Of a stretch of 64,000 nucleotides of DNA, positions 24,197-33,286 are shown in pieces. The stretch comes from Candidatus Zhuqueibacterota bacterium (GTDB lineage: Bacteria > BS750m-G25). Position 1 is the first letter of the stretch, and the number at the start of each line of letters is the position of its first letter. The DNA lies in the NCBI GenBank assembly GCA_016783505.1, contig JADHWK010000006.1, positions 1 through 64,000 on the forward strand, read 5' to 3'. The position numbers and the translations under genes are program-made. The notes below the pieces were generated by a model. The model was not told the origin of the DNA, ran no database searches, and was given only the letters and a program-made list of their open reading frames with translations.

Positions 24197-24685
24197 ATGA
24201 AAATGATATTTAGGGCAAGAAAGGAATTAATTCTCATTCCTATTGCGGTAGCGGTGTTCTTAGCGATAGGCTGCTACACCCTTATCCGCCATCCCGACTT
24301 GAAGGATCAGGCCGATGATCAAGGGCCCACTCATATCCATTACGGCAATGTCTGCACCGATTGTCATGGGAGCTATCATGACTTTTACCCCTATCCCGCC
24401 TTTCGTTCCGATTATTCCTACTATCGCTGGCGGGGCTATTACGATTATCCCTGGTGGTGGGATTGGTATTATTATCCTAGCTACGATGGGGATGAACTAC
24501 TCCTGAAGCCTAAGGAAAGGCGCTTCTTCGGCCGTCGGCGGGGGCTGGATGATCAGGGTCGTTATTCCAGTCCTTCGCGGCGAAGGGAAAGCGGTGGCCG
24601 GGGTGAGGGGGTTAAGAGGAGCAGCCCCCCGAGGAAGGAGAATAAACAGGAGAGGCCCAAGAAAAAGCGCCGAGGCCTGGAATAA
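24197..24685 (+). CDS. Lipoprotein with a CxxCH haem-binding motif and Tyr/Trp-rich segment
   Basis: 162 residues. The N-terminal signal ends in FLAIGC, a lipobox. Then comes VCTDCHGSYHDF, a single c-type haem attachment motif, a Tyr/Trp-rich stretch (about residues 58-100, including YYDYPWWWDWYYYPSYDGDE) and a strongly basic, Arg/Pro-rich tail (110-162). It is predicted to sit in the envelope. No known family is recognised; a cytochrome-like electron-transfer or sensing role is inferred only from CxxCH. The palindrome at 24151 precedes it. Confidence 0.6.
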   Translation: MKMIFRARKELILIPIAVAVFLAIGCYTLIRHPDLKDQADDQGPTHIHYGNVCTDCHGSYHDFYPYPAFRSDYSYYRWRGYYDYPWWWDWYYYPSYDGDELLLKPKERRFFGRRRGLDDQGRYSSPSRRRESGGRGEGVKRSSPPRKENKQERPKKKRRGLE

Positions 24686-24713
24686 CAAAGATGAACTTAG
24701 CCCCCTCGGGGCA

Positions 24714-24737
24714 ATCGGTCAGGCGCCCGACTGACTG
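24714..24737. repeat. GATCGGTCAGGC-family palindrome
   Basis: AATCGGTCAGGCGCC / CGACTGACT, imperfect palindrome in the gap between the lipoprotein and the FadL-like gene; preceded by CCCCCTCGGGG. Confidence 0.55.
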
Positions 24738-24782
24738 GAATAATGGCCTACAGCGACGTTAAAATAGCAAAAAAAAGATGAA

Positions 24783-26048
24783 ATGACACGAATTTCTTCA
24801 ATCTGCGGTTTTGGGTTTTTCTTGTTGTCTGCGCTGATTATAAAAATCCCATCGGCTTGGTGCCAGGAGGAGATGGTCATCTTGACCCGGTCCTTTGGCG
24901 TCGGGGCTAGGGCCATGGGGATGGGAGGGGCCTACGTGGGGGTATGTGACGATTTTACCGCTACTCAATTCAACCCGGCCGGGCTGGCTCAGATTCGGAG
25001 AATCGAAATCCAGACCGGTCTTTCCCATCTTTTCGCCCACCATGAGGGCGCCTATTATGGTACTACAAAAAAGGATATGACGGGCTATACCCGAATAAAT
25101 ACTATAGGAGTTGTCTTTCCCTATCCGGTCTACCGGGGAAGCCTGGTTTTTGCGGCTGGATATAATCGGGCAATCAGCTTTGACGGTTCGGCCACCTTTA
25201 CGGGATATAATCCGGTGCAAGTTGCGAAGGTGGATGCCCTTGAGCTTGAGAACGGGGGATTGGGGCCCATCACCTTAGCCAGTGCGGTGGACTTTTTAAA
25301 AGACCTCTCCTTAGGATTTTCCTTAGACATCTGGATGGGAAAGGACGAATATAGCTGGCAGGTTGAGAAACATATTTTAGACAGTTTCGGGAACGTATAT
25401 ATAGATTCCACTCTTAACGATAATATCAGCACGAAATTCACTGGCATTACCCTTAAATTCGGTTGTCTCTATCGGATGGGGTCAACCCTTCGGGTGGGCG
25501 CAGTAATCTCACCCCCGATCACACTTACTGCTGAAGAGACATGGAATATGTCTGATGAGGTGAGGGATGTGGATACGACGGTATTTTCCTCGTGGTCTGG
25601 GGATTACACCTACAAAATTCGACGGCCCTTTTCCTTTGCCGCAGGGCTATCCCTTTCCTTCGCCTTTCTGCTCCTTACCGCCGATTGGAGCTACACTGAT
25701 TGGCGGCAGATGAAATATACCTACCCGGCTGAATTTCTGAGGAAAAACCCGGGCTTTCGGAATGGGTATCGGGCCACCACCCGGACACGTATTGGGTTGG
25801 AATTTCCGGTTCCCCGTACGGGCTTAAGGCTGCGGGGTGGATACGGGGTTGATCCGCTGGCTTATCAATGTCATCAAATTAAAAAAGATAGGCACTATTT
25901 TTCGTTGGGGGCGGGTATCACTTTCACGGGAAAGGTGGCGGTTGACCTCGCCTTTGTCCGGGAAGAATGGGAAATGGCTACTACAGGTTACATTGTTGAG
26001 GACATACGTCACGATAAAATCTTCTTTACTGCTACCTTTCGGATATAA
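24783..26048 (+). CDS. FadL/OMPP1-like outer-membrane protein
   Basis: 421 residues with a signal peptide ending SAWCQ. The mature start FGVGARAMGMGGAYVGVCDDFTATQFNPAGLAQI is the conserved N terminus shared by OMPP1/FadL/TodX transporters and PorV-type proteins, where the first part plugs the barrel. About 14 beta-strands follow, ending in the aromatic-terminated strand KIFFTATFRI. It probably moves hydrophobic compounds across the outer membrane or serves a secretion complex. Start codon ATG at 24783 with no strong ribosome site. Confidence 0.8.
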   Translation: MTRISSICGFGFFLLSALIIKIPSAWCQEEMVILTRSFGVGARAMGMGGAYVGVCDDFTATQFNPAGLAQIRRIEIQTGLSHLFAHHEGAYYGTTKKDMTGYTRINTIGVVFPYPVYRGSLVFAAGYNRAISFDGSATFTGYNPVQVAKVDALELENGGLGPITLASAVDFLKDLSLGFSLDIWMGKDEYSWQVEKHILDSFGNVYIDSTLNDNISTKFTGITLKFGCLYRMGSTLRVGAVISPPITLTAEETWNMSDEVRDVDTTVFSSWSGDYTYKIRRPFSFAAGLSLSFAFLLLTADWSYTDWRQMKYTYPAEFLRKNPGFRNGYRATTRTRIGLEFPVPRTGLRLRGGYGVDPLAYQCHQIKKDRHYFSLGAGITFTGKVAVDLAFVREEWEMATTGYIVEDIRHDKIFFTATFRI

Positions 26049-26193
26049 GTTGCGGGGTTAATCCGTAAGGATTTTATAGGGCCTTAAAATGGTAACAGTA
26101 TTTTGGTCAGTTTTTATAAAATAACTGTTGCTGTTCCATCCCGTAGCAGTTTTAAAACACCCATAGCAGAGATAGGAAATGGGGTGAAAAACC

Positions 26194-28164
26194 ATGGTTG
26201 TCAAAGAAAAAGGATTGAAGGGAGTGAACGAGGAACTTTTGGCCCTCCAGGAAATATCCACCTCCATCCAGGAGACATTGGAACTAAATGATGTATTGCA
26301 GAAGGTCGCCGATGGTATTGTCAGGATTCTGGGATTTAATGTCTCGGTCATTTTATTGAAAGATAGGGAAGGGGACCTTGGTCGGGTCGTCGCCCTGTCA
26401 TCTGAGGCTGGCCTGGTTAAGAAGATCGAACGAATCCTGGAATGCAGATTCACCGATATTCAATTTCCCGCCGCAAGGGACTACAGTGAAAGTGTTCAGA
26501 AAGTGCTGGATGGACAAGTTGTGGTGAGTGAAAGCCTTCATGAACTGGCCAGACCGACGTTGAGCAAAACGGTCTGTTTGGCTCTACAAAGAGCGGGAGA
26601 CGTCAAAACATTTATCGTGGTTCCTCTATCCGCTAAGGGAGAAATTATTGGGGCCATTTTAGCTTCTTCACCAAGGGTGGGAATATCGGAAAAGGAACGG
26701 GGATCATTAATTTCTTTTGCCAACCAGGCGGCCCTCGCTGTCGAGAACAGCCGGTTGTTCCAGGAAACCCGAAGGAGCCTGTCCGACCTCTCTATCCTGA
26801 ACAAGGTCAGCCAGGCCATCAGTTCCACCCTTAACCTCGGGGAGATATGCGATCTTGTGGTCAAGACGGTGGCTTCAGCCATGGTGGCCAAGATCTGCAC
26901 CATCCGGTTTGTGGAGGGGGATGAGCTGACGGTAGGGACCGCCTTCGGATACAGCGATGAGGAGGCCCGGGGCCATCGGATACCCATAGACGAGCGATTG
27001 GCCGAGATTGTGCGGGATAAGCGGTCTTTCGTAGTTGAGGACTTATGGGCGGATGCCGGGCTTCCCAAAAGCCGGTGGCAGCGCATGAAGAAGGAGGGGG
27101 TACGTTCCTTCCTGGGGGTTCCCATAATTTCCCTGGGGAAGACCACCGCCATTTTAAGCGTCTACAAGGAAGTCCCCCATGCCTTTGGTAAGGGGGATAT
27201 CAGGCTTCTTTCCACCATTGCCAATCAGGTGGCGGTGGCCCTGGAGAACGCCCGGCTGTATCAGGAAGTGATGGATTCAGAAAAGAAATACGAAACCCTG
27301 GTAGAGCAGTCCAATGATGCTATTTATATTCTGCAAGAAGGAAAGTTTGTCTACATTAATCCCACATTTGAGGAGCTTTTGGGTTATAGTCTGACAGAGA
27401 CTTCCGCTGTCGGGTTCGATTTTATGAAACTGGTGGCCCCGAAGAGTCAGGATTTGATCAAAGCGAGGATGGAAAAAAGCGCCAGGGGGAAAACTGTTCC
27501 CCTGCGGTACGAGTTCAAGGGGTTGACAAAAGATGGCCGCGAAATAGATTTCGATGTCAGCATTACCCATATTGATTACCAGGACAAACCGGCGACCCAG
27601 GGAATATTGCGGGATATTACAGAGAGAAAGAAAATGGAGCAGAGACTGGTGGAATCGGAGAAAAAGTACCGGGCTTTAGTGGAGAACGTGCCCAATGTCA
27701 TCTATCGGGATGAGCCGGACGGGAGGACGTTCTACATGAGTCCCTATATTGAAAAGATGATTGGCTACCGGCCCGAGGACTTCTACGGCGATCAGGAGCT
27801 GTGGTGGAAGGTGATCCATCCGGATGACCAGGCCGGGGTCCGGGGAAAATTAGATCGGATGCTAAAGACCGGGGAGGAGTTCCGCTGGGAATACCGGATG
27901 CGCCATAGAAACAGGAAGGACATCATCTGGACCTACGATAGAGCCGTTGCGGTAAGGGATGAAAAGGGCAATATTCTCTATTTTGAGGGGATATTGCAGG
28001 ATATTACTGACAGAAAAATAGCAGAAGAGGAATTGAAAAGACTGAACGAGGAGTTGACCAAAAAAATTGATGCCCTGGAAACGTTTAAAAAGGTCACCGT
28101 GGACCGGGAGCTGAAGATGATTGAACTGAAGAAAAGAATAAAGGAATTAGAGGGGGGGGGTTAA
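26194..28164 (+). CDS. GAF-GAF-PAS-PAS sensory protein without an output domain
   Basis: 656-residue cytoplasmic sensor: GAF 1 (about 20-190), GAF 2 (about 200-355, ending IANQVAVALENARLYQEV), PAS 1 (365-480, AIYILQEGKFVYINPTFEELLGYS), PAS 2 (490-620 with a PAC stretch EFRWEYRMRHRNRKDIIWTYDRAV...GILQDITDRKIAEEE), then a coiled coil (VDRELKMIELKKRIKELE) ending the protein. No histidine kinase, GGDEF or HTH is present, so output probably passes to a partner such as the kinase 17 nt downstream. The ligand is unknown. Confidence 0.85.
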   Translation: MVVKEKGLKGVNEELLALQEISTSIQETLELNDVLQKVADGIVRILGFNVSVILLKDREGDLGRVVALSSEAGLVKKIERILECRFTDIQFPAARDYSESVQKVLDGQVVVSESLHELARPTLSKTVCLALQRAGDVKTFIVVPLSAKGEIIGAILASSPRVGISEKERGSLISFANQAALAVENSRLFQETRRSLSDLSILNKVSQAISSTLNLGEICDLVVKTVASAMVAKICTIRFVEGDELTVGTAFGYSDEEARGHRIPIDERLAEIVRDKRSFVVEDLWADAGLPKSRWQRMKKEGVRSFLGVPIISLGKTTAILSVYKEVPHAFGKGDIRLLSTIANQVAVALENARLYQEVMDSEKKYETLVEQSNDAIYILQEGKFVYINPTFEELLGYSLTETSAVGFDFMKLVAPKSQDLIKARMEKSARGKTVPLRYEFKGLTKDGREIDFDVSITHIDYQDKPATQGILRDITERKKMEQRLVESEKKYRALVENVPNVIYRDEPDGRTFYMSPYIEKMIGYRPEDFYGDQELWWKVIHPDDQAGVRGKLDRMLKTGEEFRWEYRMRHRNRKDIIWTYDRAVAVRDEKGNILYFEGILQDITDRKIAEEELKRLNEELTKKIDALETFKKVTVDRELKMIELKKRIKELEGGG

Positions 28165-28181
28165 TCGGTGGGGAAGAGAGG

Positions 28182-30929
28182 ATGAAAAGGAACATTTTAT
28201 TCCTCGCTGCGACTGTTCTCATCATTATCGTATTGGTGGCGGTGGGCCGTAAGGTCTATAAAGATACAGAGAAGGCGGTGGTCAGGCAGTTCAACCAGCA
28301 GCAGATGCTGATGGCCAGTCAGGCGGCGCAGGGGATAGAAGATTATTTTAATGGGGTAAAAGAAGAATTGCTGTTGTTATCAAAAATGACCACCATCCAA
28401 TACCTTGAGCCGCAATCTTATTTTGAGGAAATGGATAGGGTTCGGAGGTCCTTTATGCCTTCTTAATAAATTGACGGCACCTTGCTTTACCATCCAGAAC
28501 ATCCCGAGATGGTGGGAAACAGCATTTTTCAGAGGGATGAGAGTTGCTACCAGTGCCACCAGTCATTTGATCTGCAAGAAGAGATGGTCAAAGGAGGGGC
28601 AGGAATGGGGATTTATCCGGTGCAAATCGGTCAAAAGAAACCGATCGCTTTTTCGCCCGTCCGGATTGAAAACTAACTATGGTCCATCGCCGTCGGAGCC
28701 CCCTACTTGGAGATTACTCATCTGGTGAGGAAAAGCTCAAGAGGGATCTTCGGACTCATGGGGGGTATTATGGCGATTATTATTGGAGGGGCTGTTTTGG
28801 TTTTGTGGATAAATGCCAAAAGAACAAAAGATATGGAACATACTAATCATCTGGAGACGGAAACTAAACTAAAGGGGGAGATCGAAAGTTCGGAGAAGCA
28901 ATATCGGGAGCTGGTGGAGCGGGCCAACGATGGGGTCTGGATGCTGGATAAGAACCACGTGACCCTGTTTGCCAACCGGCGCATGTCCGAGATCACCGGT
29001 TATGATGAGCTGGTGGGGAGGCCCGCCTTCCTTTTCTTTAACGAAGAGAGCCAAAAGAAAATAGCCGAAGAGAACAAGAAGAGACTCCGGGGGGAAAGTT
29101 CCCGTTACGAGGTGGGGATTACCACCCGGGATGGAAAGCAGATCCCGGTTATGATCAGCGGTTCGCCCCGATTTGACGATAAGGGAAACTTCCTGGGTAC
29201 CTTTGGGATTGTTACCGACATCTCTGAACGAAAGAAGATTGAAGAGGAGCTTAAGCGGATCAACGAGGAGTTGAAAAAGGGCGAAGCGGCCACCCTAAAC
29301 GTTCTGTCAGACATTCATGAGACGAACCAGCAGCTTCGTGAGGCCACCAGGCAGTTGGAGGCATTTAGCCGCATCTCCAGCGAGATTATTCAGGAGCGGG
29401 AGCCGGCGAAGATATGTGCTATTACCGCCCAGGCTATTCAGGAATATTCTAATTATGGCCGGGTTTCCATATCCCTGTTAGAGGAGGACGGCAGCGCTAG
29501 ACACATCACCCAGGCCGGTTATACCGAGGAAGAGAAGGGCCGATTGAAGCAGAAACTGGCCCTGATAAAAAGGCTGGGCCAGGGCCTTTTCGAAAATAAA
29601 TCGTATAGGGTCGGTGGGTGTTGTTTTCTTCCCCGGGGGAAGAAAGAGGCTATCAAGGGGGAGCGGGGATGGCATCCCGACGATCTTTTGCTCATTCCCC
29701 TCACCGGTCGTGAAGGGGTGATGATAGGGTTCATCCTGGTGGATGACCCTAAGAATGGCCGCCTTCCTGCGGTGGATACCTTACGACCGCTGGTGCTGTT
29801 TGCCAATCAGGCGGCTATGGCTATTGAGGATGCCCGGCTGGATCGGGAGATCCGGGAGACCCGGGACTACTTGGAGAACTTAGTGGACTCATCGGTGGAT
29901 GCTATCCTCACCACCGACCGTAAGGGACGTATCACCTTTGCCAGCCGGGGAGCCTCGGCCATCTTCGGCTATGATCCCGAAGAGGCCCTGGGCCGGCCGG
30001 TGGCGGAGTTTTACGACAAAGGGATAGAAGAAGCGGTGAAAATTGACCACATTTTGAGAAGAAAAGGCAAAATTAAGGACTACGAGATTGAGATAGTCTC
30101 CAAGGACGGCCGCCACGTTCCCTGCAGCCTGTCGGCTGCCATCCTTCGGAATGGGGGGGGAAGGCCTATCGGAACGGTGGGCGTCATTAAGGATTTTACC
30201 GAGAGGAAAATGCTGGAGCGGGAACTCCTCCATGCCGAGAAATTGGCTTCCTTAGGCCGACTCACGGCTGGGGTGATGCACGAGATCCTGAACCCCCTGA
30301 ACATTATTTCTGGTAATGTGCAACTACTTCAGCGAAAGAAAGACTTTGACATCACCCCCCGGATCAAGAAAGCGCTGGATATTATAGAAGCTCAGGTGGG
30401 CCGGATCGTCAAAATTACCGATGGATTGCTTCGTTTTTCCCGCCAGAAGATACCCGGGCGAAAGCCTATCCATATCGGTCAACTTATCGAAAAAACCCTG
30501 TCCTTGGTGGAGCATGAAACCAGGCTGGAGAACATCACCATTGTCAAACAATTCGACCCCCACACCCCAATAATCCAGGGTGATACCGATCAACTCTCAC
30601 AGGTGGTGATGAACCTTATTAACAACGCCCGGGACGCCATGCCCGAAGGGGGGACGATGACGATTACTACAAAGGGTGTTGAGGATGAGCGGGGTAGTTG
30701 GGTTCAGGTTGAATTTATGGACACCGGGGTGGGGATAGCCCCGGAAAACCTTTCCAAGATCTTCGATCCTTTCTACACCTCAAAAGAAGTGGGGAAGGGC
30801 ACCGGGCTGGGGCTTTCGGTGTCATTGGGCATCATCGAAGGCCATGGGGGGACCATTTCGGTCCAGAGCAAGGTGGGAAAAGGAACCACCTTCAGCGTTA
30901 AGCTGCCCGTAATGAGGGAGGAAAGTTAA
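28182..30929 (+). pseudogene. Membrane sensor histidine kinase with periplasmic CxxCH, interrupted by in-frame stops
   Basis: One continuous reading frame from ATG 28182 (GAGAGG upstream) is broken only by TAATAA at 28464-28469 and TAA at 28674-28676. Order: TM1 (IILFLAATVLIIIVLVAVG-like, residues 4-22); periplasmic sensor region with DGTLLYHPEHPEMVGN and ESCYQCHQSF (c-type haem motif); TM2 (GIFGLMGGIMAIIIGGAVLVLW); PAS; GAF; PAS; HisKA with phospho-acceptor in GVMHEILNPLN; HATPase with NLINNARDAM, DTGVGIAP and GKGTGLGLS. The last stop fits CAA to TAA (VRIENqLWSIAVGAPYLE). From 28707 a soluble-plus-TM2 kinase of 740 residues is intact and might still be made. Periplasmic haem-PAS sensors are known from Geobacter. 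Confidence 0.75.
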
Positions 30930-30944
30930 AAATTGAGAATTATT

Positions 30945-31412
30945 ATGGCTAATATGAACATCAAAAAGCTAACCCACGTTCTATCTAAAAAGAACGAAGT
31001 CCTATTTGCTTTTCTCTTTGGCTCCCAGGCTAAAGCAAGGCCCCGGCCTGGGTCCGATGTAGACATCGCCGTATATCTGAAAGATGGGTAGGGTCCCGAA
31101 GACATAAACAGGATCTGGAGTGACCTGGAGGATGTCTTAAGGTCTGATGTTGATCTGGTCGTTTTAAACCAGGCCCCCAGCACCGTCGCCTGGACAGCCA
31201 TTAGGGGTACACCCCTGTTCATCAAAGATTATCGTTTCTTTCTTGAGTTTATGCTTCGGGTTTCCCAGGAGGCGGAGGATTTTCAGGGGTTTATCCTAGA
31301 TTGGTTGCGGTGGCGAGAGCGTATAAAGTTGGGGGCTAAAGGTGAGGGGAATCCCCTGACCTATGATCAGAAGGTAGCTATCATAAATAATGAAGAACAA
31401 AAGATATCTTAA
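30945..31412 (+). pseudogene. MNT-type minimal nucleotidyltransferase, frameshifted
   Basis: The start encodes KKLTHVLSKKNEVLFAFLFG followed by SQAKARPRPGSDVDIAVYL, the GS...DxD motif of Pol-beta-like minimal nucleotidyltransferases (MntA-type antitoxins). Frame is lost at an A-run near 31080; the middle (about 31081-31139) reads on in the +1 frame and contains a TAG at 31090; the original frame resumes at SDVDLVVLNQAPSTVAWTAIRGTPLF and runs to TAA at 31410-31412, inside the next gene. No HEPN partner is nearby. Clearly disrupted. Confidence 0.65.
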
Positions 31413-32358
31413 AGAATATCAGGTCGGTGAGCGTTTCACTGGGTTTTTCGTCCTTCGGAAAAAAGAGATGAAATCCCGCAAGGACGGGGATCCCTACCTG
31501 GTTCTGGAGTTTGGGGATCGGTCCGGGAGACTTTCAGGGAATGTCTGGGATGACGCTAAAACCTTGTATCATGACCTTAAGGTCGGGGGGGTGGTGAGGC
31601 TCAGGGGGATGATCACCACCTTTCGGGATGAACCCCAGGTTTCCGTTGAACGGGTGCGTTCCGCAACCGATAAAGATGTATACGATGTGAAGGACCTGCT
31701 GCCCGCCCTCGATGATGATGTGGGTGAACTGTTGGGGCAGTTACAGGATGTTGTCAAAACTGTGTCCAATCCTCCTTTACAAAAGCTGCTTGATCTGTTT
31801 TTCAGCAATCAGGATTTTTTAGATAAGTTTAAAACCGCCCCCGGGGGGAAGCTGTGGCACCATGCCTGTCTGGGGGGGCTGCTGAAACATACCCTGTCGG
31901 TGCTCAGGATCTGTGAGGCAGCGGCTCGGGAATATCCCCTCGTAGACAGAGACCTATTGGTGACCGGGGCCCTCCTGCACGATGTGGGAAAGATATACGA
32001 ATTTGAATACCGGACCTTTATTGATTATTCCGACCAGGGGCGACTTCATGGGCATATCGTTATCGGCGAGCGGATGGTGGCCGATAAGATTGGCCAGATC
32101 AATGACTTTCCAGATGAATTAAGGGACCGTTTGCTGCATCTCATGTTAAGTCACCAGGGGAGGCAGGAGTACGGGTCCCCGGTGGTCCCCAAAATGCTGG
32201 AGGCCATCATTCTATACTTCGCTGACGATATGGATGCCAAGGCAGACGGCTTTTCCCGAATTATTAAACAGCAGAGGGAATCAGGCAAGCGCTGGAGCGA
32301 CTGGGTGCATCTTCTGGATCGGTTTATTTTTCTGGGGGAAGAGGGGGAGAAAACATAG
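31390..32358 (+). CDS. YhaM-like 3'-5' exoribonuclease (OB fold plus HD domain)
   Basis: 322 residues. N-terminal OB-fold (about 10-85: ERFTGFFVLRKKEMKSRKDGDPYLVLEFGDRSGRLSGNVWDD) and an HD metal-hydrolase domain (about 155-300) with WHHACLGGLLKHTLSVL, the H-D pair in GALLHDVGKI, HGHIVIGE and LMLSHQG...P. This order and length match YhaM/CBF1, a Mn-dependent nuclease acting on RNA and ssDNA. The start overlaps the tail of the broken MNT gene, so it may once have been coupled to it. Confidence 0.88.
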   Translation: MKNKRYLKEYQVGERFTGFFVLRKKEMKSRKDGDPYLVLEFGDRSGRLSGNVWDDAKTLYHDLKVGGVVRLRGMITTFRDEPQVSVERVRSATDKDVYDVKDLLPALDDDVGELLGQLQDVVKTVSNPPLQKLLDLFFSNQDFLDKFKTAPGGKLWHHACLGGLLKHTLSVLRICEAAAREYPLVDRDLLVTGALLHDVGKIYEFEYRTFIDYSDQGRLHGHIVIGERMVADKIGQINDFPDELRDRLLHLMLSHQGRQEYGSPVVPKMLEAIILYFADDMDAKADGFSRIIKQQRESGKRWSDWVHLLDRFIFLGEEGEKT

Positions 32359-32412
32359 GATTAAGGAAATTATGTAAATGTGAAAGAGTTTTCAAAAGGG
32401 GGGGCGTATGAA

Positions 32413-32640
32413 ATGACTACTAAAGAGAAAACAAGGATAAAACGCTGCAAGCGTTGCAACGAAGTTTTGGATCGTATTTGGTTTAATACTCTGATGACAG
32501 AGGAATGGTCCTGGAACGGGGAAGGTTATAATGAGTGCACCGCATGGCATAGTCTCCTTACCGATCCGGAACAGCCTGTTCAGTGTCCATACTGTGACCA
32601 AGTGGTCGGTACAGGCCTTGATTTCGGTTTTGGGCTATAA
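32413..32640 (+). CDS. Small zinc-ribbon protein
   Basis: 75 residues beginning MTTKEKTRIKRCKRCNEVLDRIWFNTLM and ending VQCPYCDQVVGTGLDFGFGL: two CxxC pairs about 43 residues apart form a probable zinc ribbon. ATG 32413 is preferred over GTG 32380, because the G-rich AAGGGGGGGC tract sits just upstream of the ATG. No known family is recognised. Nucleic-acid or protein binding is possible. Confidence 0.6.
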   Translation: MTTKEKTRIKRCKRCNEVLDRIWFNTLMTEEWSWNGEGYNECTAWHSLLTDPEQPVQCPYCDQVVGTGLDFGFGL

Positions 32641-32676
32641 GGATTAAATGAAAATAAAGAGAAAGAGGCGTGAAAA

Positions 32677-33246
32677 TTGAAATATGATCCAAACAAACAC
32701 CACCGCCGTTCAATTCGATTAAAAGAATATGATTACTCGCAGGCCGGGGTATATTTTATCACAATATGCACAAAAAACCGGGAATGTTTGTTTGGCAGGG
32801 TGGTGAATGGATTGATGGAATTATCGCCGTTCGGTGTAATTGCACACCAATTTTGGTTTGAAATACCAAAACATTTTGACAATGTCGAATTGGATGAATT
32901 TAACGCCATGCCTAATCATATACACGGGATAATTGAAATTACATCCGACAATCAAATCGCATACAACGTAGGGGCAATTCGTGAATTGCCCCTACCAAAA
33001 TTGCCCATACATGTTCAACGGCGAAAAATGTTGATTCCGAGAATCGTCGGATATTACAAAATGAATACCGCAAAACGCATAAATCAAATGCGCAACACCC
33101 CAGGTATACCCGTATGGCAGCGCAATTATTATGAACACATTATCCGCAATGAAGATGATTTAAACAAGATCAGGAGATATATAATAAACAATCCCATTAA
33201 ATGGGAATCGGACAGGGAGAATCCTAAGAAAATAAAACAGGGATAA
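32677..33246 (+). CDS. REP-associated tyrosine transposase (RAYT, Y1/IS200-like)
   Basis: 189-residue single-stranded DNA transposase-like enzyme of the HUH superfamily. It has HHRRSIRLKEYDYSQAGVYFITICTKNRECLFG, the HUH motif in NAMPNHIHGIIEI, and the Tyr-containing NYYEHIIRNEDDLNKIRRYIINNP block. RAYTs mobilise short REP palindromes and usually occur as single non-self-spreading copies. The region NVGAIRELPLPKLP is encoded by a perfect 28-nt palindrome (32968-32995), a likely cognate REP sitting in the gene's own frame. TTG start after AGAGG. AT-rich relative to neighbours, suggesting acquisition. Confidence 0.9.
   Translation: MKYDPNKHHRRSIRLKEYDYSQAGVYFITICTKNRECLFGRVVNGLMELSPFGVIAHQFWFEIPKHFDNVELDEFNAMPNHIHGIIEITSDNQIAYNVGAIRELPLPKLPIHVQRRKMLIPRIVGYYKMNTAKRINQMRNTPGIPVWQRNYYEHIIRNEDDLNKIRRYIINNPIKWESDRENPKKIKQG
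32968..32995. repeat. REP-like palindrome inside the RAYT gene
   Basis: Arms GTAGGGGCAATTC and GAATTGCCCCTAC, 13-bp perfect, 2-nt loop GT. In frame. A diverged copy (GGGCAATT-CGTA-AATTGCCC) lies at 37073-37092 at the start of the PorV-like gene. Confidence 0.85.
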
Positions 33247-33252
33247 CAAAGG

Positions 33253-33276
33253 CCCAGATCTGGTCCGGGTTTTTTA
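33253..33276 (+). terminator. Probable terminator after the RAYT gene
   Basis: CCCAGA / TCCGGG around a TCTGG loop with one mismatch, followed by six T residues. It lies between the convergent RAYT and mazG genes. Confidence 0.5.
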
Positions 33277-33286
33277 AATCTTTGTT

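Noticed and set aside
11855..28676. Stop-codon reassignment to explain in-frame TGA, TAA and TAG
   Set aside because: All three stops interrupt different genes, and all three also end many intact genes here (glnA TAA, smc TGA, cohesin-like gene TGA, tRNA-overlapping gene TAG). No single reassignment fits.
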